From positions 1 to 10,863 of the forward strand of contig JACDAV010000081.1 of the NCBI GenBank assembly GCA_013695255.1: a stretch of DNA of 10,863 nt, written 5' to 3'. The stretch is from Chloroflexota bacterium (GTDB lineage: Bacteria > Chloroflexota > Limnocylindria > Limnocylindrales > CSP1-4). The notes under the pieces were generated by a model that saw nothing but the letters and a program-made list of their open reading frames with translations, was not told where the DNA came from and ran no database searches. This document shows, piece by piece, positions 6,278 to 10,863 of the stretch (within the stretch, counting starts at the first letter, position 1; each line of letters begins with the position of its first letter). Both the position numbers and the translations under genes were made by a program.

Positions 6278-7291
6278 TCAGCCCGGTCGGGTCGCGGCGA
6301 AGAGCGCCGCGCCGGACGGCAGCCCGATCGTCTCCGGGGCCGGCAGCCCGGCCGTCTCGAACCAGGCGAGGAACGCCTCCCGGGTGCCGAGCTGTGTGCC
6401 CTGGAACACCTCGTCCAGCTGAACGCCCGCGATCAGCTCGCCGTGCCGTGTCCGAAACTCCTCGACGGTCGAGGGAAGCGGCCAGTCGAGCACCAGCAGG
6501 CGGCCGCCCGGGTGCAGCGCCGCCCAGGCGGCTGCCAGCGCGCGGGGCGGATCGGGCAGCGCGTGCAGCGCGTATTGGAAGTAGGCCAGGTCGAACTCGC
6601 CCTCGTGCCCGGGTGCCTCGACGTCGCCCTGCTCGATCGTGATCCGGTCGGCCAGGTCGGCGGCCGCCACGTTCCGTCGTGCGCGCTCCACCGAGTCCGG
6701 CTCGAACTCGACCCCGACCAGCCGCAGCTCGGAGAAGCGCTGGGCCATCGCGATCAGCCAGCGGCCGCCGCCGCAGTGGACGTCCAGCACCCGGCCACCA
6801 TCCGCAAGCTCCGCCACCAGCTGTGGCAGGGCGGCCAGCGCCTCCTGGAAGAACACGGCCACGTCCTGCACGGTCAGCCGCTCGATGGCGACCCGGTACC
6901 GATCCGGGCGCTGGCGAACCGGCTCACCAGTCCGGAAGAAGTCGACCATCCGGTCCCAGTCGAGGCTGGCAACGACCGCATGGGTGAACTGGCCGCCCAG
7001 GAACTCGGGCGCGGTTGGCTCGAGCAGGACCGCCGCGATCCCGTCGTCCACCCGCAGCCGGCCGTCCTCGAACGTCGCCAGGTCGTGCGCGTCGGCCGCC
7101 CATGCCCACACCTCCACGGCGTGCGGCTGCGTCCCGGTCATGGCGCCGAGCTCGGCCGGCGTCAGGCCGGCGGGCCCCGCTCCGCGCAATCTCGTGAACA
7201 GGCCGAGCTCGAGGCCGAGATAGATCAGCCAGGCTCGATAGAAGCCGCCAAGGCTGCCTGCCAGCTCCTCGAACCGATCATTGAGGCGCAT
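6278..7291 (-). CDS. SAM-dependent class I methyltransferase with N-terminal helical/winged-helix domain
   Basis: A 337-residue methyltransferase. Residues 1-90 form an all-helical dimerisation/winged-helix domain (GLELGLFTRL, LTPAELGAMTG, then a DGRLRVDD hairpin), as in O-methyltransferases of secondary metabolism. Residues 160-337 are the Rossmann domain: motif I VLDVHCGGG at 168-176, an acidic residue ending strand 2 (Glu195 in VGVEFEP), motif II around QGDVE 221-225, and HPGGRLLVLDW at 260-270. It moves a methyl group from SAM to an unidentified small molecule. The ATG at 7291 was chosen over an upstream start at 7471 because the extra residues would lie antisense inside the sigma-factor gene. 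It is divergent from that gene across 115 bp. A functional link to the alkylation operon is possible but unproven. Confidence 0.86.
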   Translation of the reverse strand: MRLNDRFEELAGSLGGFYRAWLIYLGLELGLFTRLRGAGPAGLTPAELGAMTGTQPHAVEVWAWAADAHDLATFEDGRLRVDDGIAAVLLEPTAPEFLGGQFTHAVVASLDWDRMVDFFRTGEPVRQRPDRYRVAIERLTVQDVAVFFQEALAALPQLVAELADGGRVLDVHCGGGRWLIAMAQRFSELRLVGVEFEPDSVERARRNVAAADLADRITIEQGDVEAPGHEGEFDLAYFQYALHALPDPPRALAAAWAALHPGGRLLVLDWPLPSTVEEFRTRHGELIAGVQLDEVFQGTQLGTREAFLAWFETAGLPAPETIGLPSGAALFAATRPG

Positions 7292-7406
7292 CGTCAGCGG
7301 ATTGTCGCAGGCTCCATAAGCGCAGCGCTCGCCCTTGCCGGACGGCTCCGGAACGGGCACCGTGGCCGGGTGCAACCGGTCGCCGCCGCGGGCTGTTAGA
7401 GAGAGC
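7292..7406. promoter_or_regulatory. Divergent promoter region, methyltransferase / ECF sigma
   Basis: This 115-bp region separates the two divergent starts. On the plus strand, GCAAC at 7372-7376 is followed after 18 nt by GTT at 7395-7397, resembling the ECF pattern GGAAT-N18-GTT known for SigR. The hexamer TGTTAG (7394-7399) ends 7 nt before the sigma ATG, the same distance as the other candidate leaderless starts. A separate GGAAC at 7350-7354 has no matching -10 at the usual distance. On the minus strand, GACAAT (7301-7306) lies 9 nt before the methyltransferase ATG and is a weak -10 candidate. If the ECF factor is autoregulated, its binding site should lie here. Confidence 0.35.
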
Positions 7407-8009
7407 ATGGACGACGCCCTGCCGACCGAGCTCGCCGCCGACCTCGACGGCGCATACGAGCGACTGGTCATCGCTCACCAGGATCGGTTGTTCTCGATCG
7501 CACTGCGGCTGCTCGGTGACCCGCGCGACGCGGAGGAGGTGGCGCAGGACGCGCTCGTGCGCGCGTACCGCGCCCTGGCCACGTACGACGCCGTTCGGAT
7601 CCGGTCGCTGGCACTGCGCCCGTGGCTGGCGGCGATCGTGGTCAACCTGAGCCGCAACCGCGGCCGCCGCCGAAAGCTCGCCACGGTCCGCCTCGATGTC
7701 CCATCGGCCCTCGACGCCACGCCCCTGACCGCCCGCCTCGCCGCGCCCGACACTTCCGGAAGCCCCCACGCGGCCGCGCTTCGGCGCGAGAGCGCCCACG
7801 ACTGGGCGGCGCTGCTGGCCACGCTCCCCCCTCGGCTCCGCGTCCCCGTCGTGCTCCGCCACGTCGACGGGTTGTCCTATGCCGAGATGGCGACCGCCCT
7901 CGGCCGGCCCGAGGGAACGCTCAAGGCGCAGGTCCACCGCGGCCTCGCCCAGCTCCGCGCCGCGGCCGAGTCCAGCTCCCTGCCCGATCTCGAGGTGATG
8001 ACCGCATGA
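7407..8009 (+). CDS. ECF-type RNA polymerase sigma factor
   Basis: A 200-residue group 4 (extracytoplasmic function) sigma factor. Region 2 spans about 17-90, with the core-binding helix DPRDAEEVAQDALVRAYRAL at 38-57 and a basic -10-recognition segment (VNLSRNRGRRRK, 79-90). A flexible Ala/Pro linker follows, and region 4 is at about 130-186 with the helix-turn-helix LSYAEMATALGRPEGTLKAQVHRG (156-179) that reads the -35 element. Regions 1 and 3 are absent, as expected for ECF. The ATG at 7407 was selected because the upstream in-frame ATG (7335) adds only residues without a domain. Its stop overlaps the repair-protein start as ATGA, so the two are translationally coupled. No anti-sigma gene with an obvious ZAS domain or transmembrane helix lies next to it. 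Confidence 0.92.
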   Translation: MDDALPTELAADLDGAYERLVIAHQDRLFSIALRLLGDPRDAEEVAQDALVRAYRALATYDAVRIRSLALRPWLAAIVVNLSRNRGRRRKLATVRLDVPSALDATPLTARLAAPDTSGSPHAAALRRESAHDWAALLATLPPRLRVPVVLRHVDGLSYAEMATALGRPEGTLKAQVHRGLAQLRAAAESSSLPDLEVMTA

Positions 8010-8815
8010 CTGCCCGACCTGCCATCGACCTGACCGAAGTGGAGGCGGCGCTCGCCGCCCTTGCGGTCCCGGCTCCGGCCACGCTCGCGCCTGCGACGCT
8101 CACGTCGGTCGGACTGGCCGACGAGTACGCCACCATGGTCACGCCGGTCGGCGACGTCTACGTGGCCTGGAACGGGCTCGGCATCTCGACCGTCGACCGG
8201 GCGGAGGACGATGCGGCATTCGAGCAGCGGTTCCGGCGGATGATCGGCCGGCCGCTCCGCCGAGCGGTCGCGCTGCCGGAGGCCCTCGCTCGAGCCATCG
8301 GGCAGCGTCTCGCCGGCGACCGCCGGGCAAACCTGCCGCTGGACCTTCGCGGCCGGAGCGAGTTCGAGCGCGCCGTCTGGCTCAAGGCGCTGGAGATCCC
8401 GCACGGCGAGGTTCGCCCATATGGCTGGATCGCCGCCGAGATCGGGCGGCCCAGGGCGGTCCGGGCCGTCGGCACGGCGCTGGCCCACAACCCCGTGCCG
8501 CTGGTCGTTCCGTGCCACCGCGTCGTCCGGAGCGATGGGCTGCTGGGCAACTACTCGCTCGGTGGACCGGGCGTCAAGCGGGACATCCTCGCCAGCGAGG
8601 GTCTCGACCCGGGCGAGCTCGAGTCGCTGGCGCGGGCGCGGATCCGGTACCTCGGCTCCGACACCACCCGGATCTACTGCCTGCCGAGCTGCCATCAGGC
8701 CCGGCGGATCACCGCTTCGCACCGCGTGGCGTTTTCGTCGGCGCGCGCGTCCGAGGCGGCAGGCTACCGCGCCTGCCGGCGGTGCCGGCCGGATTCGGCC
8801 GCCCGCGCCGCCTGA
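8006..8815 (+). CDS. O6-alkylguanine-DNA methyltransferase fused to C-terminal Ada zinc domain
   Basis: A 269-residue DNA repair protein. Residues 40-115 are an RNase H-like N-terminal methyltransferase half. Residues 116-200 are the Ogt/MGMT catalytic domain: the DNA-binding helix around PYGWIAAEIGRP (138-149), the RAVGTALAHNP segment (153-163), the active site PCHRV with acceptor Cys170, and a GNYSLGG loop. Residues 210-262 match the Ada metal-binding domain: TTRIYCLPSC, then YRACRRCRP, with cysteines 225, 229, 257 and 260 spaced CX3C-X27-CX2C, nearly as in E. coli Ada (CX3C-X26-CX2C). Cys225 corresponds to the methylphosphotriester-accepting Cys38. In Ada the zinc domain is N-terminal and separated from MGMT by an AraC-type HTH; here the order is reversed and the HTH is absent. 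It overlaps the sigma gene by ATGA. It likely repairs O6-methylguanine and may sense phosphotriester damage. Confidence 0.93.
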   Translation: MTARPAIDLTEVEAALAALAVPAPATLAPATLTSVGLADEYATMVTPVGDVYVAWNGLGISTVDRAEDDAAFEQRFRRMIGRPLRRAVALPEALARAIGQRLAGDRRANLPLDLRGRSEFERAVWLKALEIPHGEVRPYGWIAAEIGRPRAVRAVGTALAHNPVPLVVPCHRVVRSDGLLGNYSLGGPGVKRDILASEGLDPGELESLARARIRYLGSDTTRIYCLPSCHQARRITASHRVAFSSARASEAAGYRACRRCRPDSAARAA

Positions 8816-8876
8816 TCTGCGACGCCCCGAGAGATCCTGCGGCGCCTCGCGGCGTCCTCGGCTACACTGATCCACC
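8816..8876. promoter_or_regulatory. Intergenic region with leaderless-type promoter of EamA gene
   Basis: A 61-bp gap. TACACT at 8863-8868 ends 8 nt before the TTG start at 8877, within the string GCTACACTG that is also found upstream of the J-protein start. There is no Shine-Dalgarno. Upstream, GACGCC (8821-8826) can pair with GGCGTC (8851-8856) around a 24-nt loop, a weak candidate 3'-end hairpin for the repair operon. The hairpin is speculative; the -10 is moderately supported. Confidence 0.45.
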
Positions 8877-9887
8877 TTGGACCATTCCACTAATCCAAAG
8901 GCTCCCGCGAGCGCGGCAGCCGTGTGGGCCGCCCTGCTGACCCTGTACGTCGTGTGGGGCTCGACCTACCTCGGGATCCTGTTCGCGATCGAGACCGTCC
9001 CGCCCTACGTGATGGGCGCCATCCGGTTCGCCCTCGCCGGCTCCGGGCTGCTGCTCTGGTCCTTCATCCGCAACCCGCGGTCGCGACCGTCGGTGCGTGA
9101 GGTCCGGGACGCCGCCATCGTCGGCGCGGTGCTGCTGGGCGGCGCGCAGGGTCTCGTCGCCTGGGGCGAGCAGACGATCCCATCGGGCATCGCGGCGCTC
9201 CTGATCGCGCTGCTGCCCGCCTGGCTCGTGGTCCTCGGCCGGATCTTCGTCGGCGAGCGGGTCTCGCGGCCCGTGGCGCTCGGCATCGTCATCGGTCTCG
9301 TCGGCGTGGCGATCCTGGCCGGTCCGTGGGAGAGGACGGGCCGGCTCGAGGTGGCCGGACTGGTGGCCCTGCTCGCCTCCCCCATCCTGTGGGCGGCGGG
9401 CTCGATCTTCGCCGCGCATCGCGCCGTCAGGCCGACCGACCAGGTCCGCTCGCTGGCCATCCAGATGCTCTCCGGTGGCGGCGTCATGGTCGTCATCGCA
9501 GTCCTCGTCGGCGACTTCGCCCGCTTCGACCCCGCCGCCGTCTCCGACCGGTCCCTGCTCGCGCTCCTCTACCTCGTCCTCGTCGGCTCGCTCGTCGGTT
9601 ACTCCGCGTACATCTGGCTGCTCGCCAACGCGCCGCTGGCCAAGGTCGGCACGTACGCCTACGTCAACCCGGTGGTCGCCTTCGCGCTTGGAGCGGCCCT
9701 GGCCTCCGAGCCGGTGACGCCGAGGATCGTGGCGGCAGCCGGCGTGATCCTGTTCGCGGTCGCCCTCATCGTCACCGCGCGCGGCCGGAGCGCCCGGGTC
9801 GAGCCGGAAGAGGCGGCCGGCGGGGACCTCCGGCCCGCCCAACCCGCGGGCGCGCCGGCCCCGGGATCCGCCTCGCCGTCGCCCTGA
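8877..9887 (+). CDS. EamA/DMT-superfamily transporter (YedA-like)
   Basis: A 336-residue polytopic membrane protein with the ten-helix, two-repeat layout of the drug/metabolite transporter superfamily. Repeat 1 covers about 16-148 and repeat 2 about 157-300. Family signatures seen are VVWGSTYLGI (25-34) in helix 1, AWGEQTIPSGIAALLIALLP at about 95-114 and YVNPVVAFALG at 262-272 near the end of repeat 2. It probably exports a small metabolite, amino acid or drug; substrate is not deducible. After residue 301 comes a 36-residue Pro/Ala-rich tail that is likely disordered. The start is TTG, accepted because the MDHSTNPKAP leader precedes helix 1 directly and a TACACT box lies 8 nt upstream; no earlier start is better. 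It is convergent with the acyl-CoA dehydrogenase gene across 42 bp. Confidence 0.88.
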   Translation: MDHSTNPKAPASAAAVWAALLTLYVVWGSTYLGILFAIETVPPYVMGAIRFALAGSGLLLWSFIRNPRSRPSVREVRDAAIVGAVLLGGAQGLVAWGEQTIPSGIAALLIALLPAWLVVLGRIFVGERVSRPVALGIVIGLVGVAILAGPWERTGRLEVAGLVALLASPILWAAGSIFAAHRAVRPTDQVRSLAIQMLSGGGVMVVIAVLVGDFARFDPAAVSDRSLLALLYLVLVGSLVGYSAYIWLLANAPLAKVGTYAYVNPVVAFALGAALASEPVTPRIVAAAGVILFAVALIVTARGRSARVEPEEAAGGDLRPAQPAGAPAPGSASPSP

Positions 9888-9929
9888 CGGTCGTTCCCCA
9901 CTGGGCTGCCCGGCTCGGCCCCGCTGCCC

Positions 9930-10863
9930 CTACCGGCCCTCCACCATGCCGGCCCCCCGCTGCCAGCCGTCGGCCGGCCATGGCTCGCAGCGGAGCGGCC
10001 GGTCCTCGCGGTAGCCGAGCGCGTACTCGCCCTGGATGACGGTGTGGAGCTGGCTCGTGCCCTCGTAGATCACCGCCGCCTTGGCGTTGCGAAGGTAGCG
10101 CTCGACCGGAAACTCGTTGGAGTAGCCGTTCGCGCCGTGGACCTGGATGGCGTCGAGGGCGCTCTGGACGGCATGCTCCGTCGCGTGCCACTTGGCGAGC
10201 GACGTCTCGCGCGTGTTGCGCAGGCCCTGGTTCTTGAGCCAGCCGGCCCGCCAGACGAGGAGCCGCCCGGCGTCGATCCCGGCCACCATCCGGGCGATCA
10301 TCTGCTGGACGAGCTGGTGCCGGCCGATCGCCTGCCCGAACGTCTGCCGCTCGCGCGCGTACCGGAGCGACGAATCGAGGCACGCCTCGGCGAGCCCGAC
10401 CGCTCCGGCGGCGACCGTGTATCGCCCCTGGTCGATTGCGCTCATCGCGACAAGGAACCCCTCGCCCTCCTCGCCGATCCGGTGCTCCGCGGGCACCGGC
10501 ACGTCGTCCAGGTTGATCAGGCCGGTGTTCCCCGCCCGGATCCCGAGCTTGCCGTGGAGCGTCCCGGTGCTGAGCCCCCGCATGCCGCGCTCCAGCAGGA
10601 ACGCCGTGATGCCGCGCCAGCCCCTCGATCGGTCGACCGATGCGAACACCAGGAAGTGGTCCGCCACGTCCGCCAGGCTGATCCAGATCTTCTGGCCGTT
10701 GAGCCGGTAGGCGCCGCCGTCGCGCCGTGCCGTGGTCTCGAGCCGCGCGGCGTCCGTGCCGGCGCCCGGCTCGGTCAGTCCGAAGGTCGCCAGCTTCTCG
10801 CCCCGCGCCTGGGGCACGAGCCAGCGCTGCCGCTGCTCCTCCGTCCCCCACTGGAGCAGGGCC
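9930..10863 (-). CDS. Acyl-CoA dehydrogenase, N-terminus cut by window edge
   Basis: The C-terminal 310 residues of an FAD-dependent acyl-CoA dehydrogenase, which oxidises an acyl-CoA to the trans-2-enoyl-CoA and passes electrons to ETF. Family lengths of about 380-400 imply 70-90 residues missing beyond the right edge. Visible: the FAD/substrate signature FGLTEPGAGTDA (27-38), KIWIS (58-62) of the middle beta domain, RQTFGQAIGRHQLVQQMIARM in the C-terminal helical domain, and HGANGYSNEFPVERYLRNAK leading to IYEGTSQ, where Glu267 is the catalytic base position used in short/medium-chain enzymes. The last roughly 30 residues (after YALGYREDRP) form a polar tail. The in-frame GTG at 10817 is not the start, since coding similarity (ALLQWGTEEQRQRWL) continues upstream to the edge. 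Substrate chain length is not determinable. Confidence 0.94.
   Translation of the reverse strand, partial: ALLQWGTEEQRQRWLVPQARGEKLATFGLTEPGAGTDAARLETTARRDGGAYRLNGQKIWISLADVADHFLVFASVDRSRGWRGITAFLLERGMRGLSTGTLHGKLGIRAGNTGLINLDDVPVPAEHRIGEEGEGFLVAMSAIDQGRYTVAAGAVGLAEACLDSSLRYARERQTFGQAIGRHQLVQQMIARMVAGIDAGRLLVWRAGWLKNQGLRNTRETSLAKWHATEHAVQSALDAIQVHGANGYSNEFPVERYLRNAKAAVIYEGTSQLHTVIQGEYALGYREDRPLRCEPWPADGWQRGAGMVEGR

Noticed and set aside
7350..7354. GGAAC as the -35 of an ECF promoter
   Set aside because: No CGTC/GTT-like -10 follows at 16-18 nt; the GCAAC-N18-GTT pair fits better.
7292..7471. 60-residue N-terminal extension of the methyltransferase
   Set aside because: It would begin inside the sigma-factor gene, and the added residues are not typical of the family, whose helical domain begins at the 7291 ATG.
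8821..8861. Overlapping GACGCC/GGCGTC and CCGAG/CTCGG pairings before the EamA promoter as a riboswitch or pseudoknot
   Set aside because: The two short pairings cross each other and have no conserved motif. They lie upstream of the likely transcription start of EamA, so they would not be in its mRNA.

Overview
This window looks like chromosomal DNA from a high-GC (about 70% by eye) free-living bacterium. The dense short-spaced genes, GTG/TTG starts, Ala/Pro/Gly-rich tails and mostly Shine-Dalgarno-less starts suit an uncultured soil or freshwater Chloroflexota (Limnocylindria-like) or, less likely, an actinobacterium. That placement is a weak inference from composition and gene style. I see no tRNA, rRNA, CRISPR array, transposase, phage gene or plasmid function.

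Layout. (1) At the left edge, on the minus strand, lies the start of a J-domain protein that runs off the window. It is divergent from a plus-strand alpha/beta hydrolase, and a 144-bp region between them carries a 16-bp tandem repeat. (2) From 5626 down to 1705 runs a minus-strand series of five genes: two-domain GNAT acetyltransferase, degenerate VOC-fold protein, second GNAT, ABC ATPase and ABC-2 permease. The first three are stitched together by GTGA overlaps, and the last two form a drug- or lipid-type ABC exporter. (3) Divergent from these is a plus-strand cupredoxin lipoprotein, the only gene with a textbook Shine-Dalgarno. It converges through a perfect 9-bp hairpin on a minus-strand SAM-dependent methyltransferase. 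(4) Divergent from the methyltransferase is a two-gene plus-strand operon: an ECF sigma factor overlapping by ATGA a DNA-alkylation repair protein. (5) Then come an EamA/DMT exporter on plus with a TTG start and, convergent with it, the C-terminal 310 residues of an acyl-CoA dehydrogenase that runs off the right edge.

The most interesting unit is the ECF sigma / repair-protein pair (7407-8815). The repair protein joins an Ogt-type O6-alkylguanine methyltransferase (PCHRV active site) to a C-terminal Ada-type four-cysteine zinc domain. This is the reverse of the E. coli Ada order, and the AraC DNA-binding domain is missing. A sigma factor occupies the adjacent, translationally coupled gene, and no recognisable anti-sigma gene is present. 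This suggests an adaptive response to alkylation in which the Ada zinc sensor may act through an ECF sigma factor instead of an AraC activator. That is a hypothesis; the architecture and coupling are visible in the sequence.

A second, global pattern is that five gene starts have a TANNNT hexamer ending only 6-8 nt before the start codon and no Shine-Dalgarno. This is the geometry expected for leaderless mRNAs.
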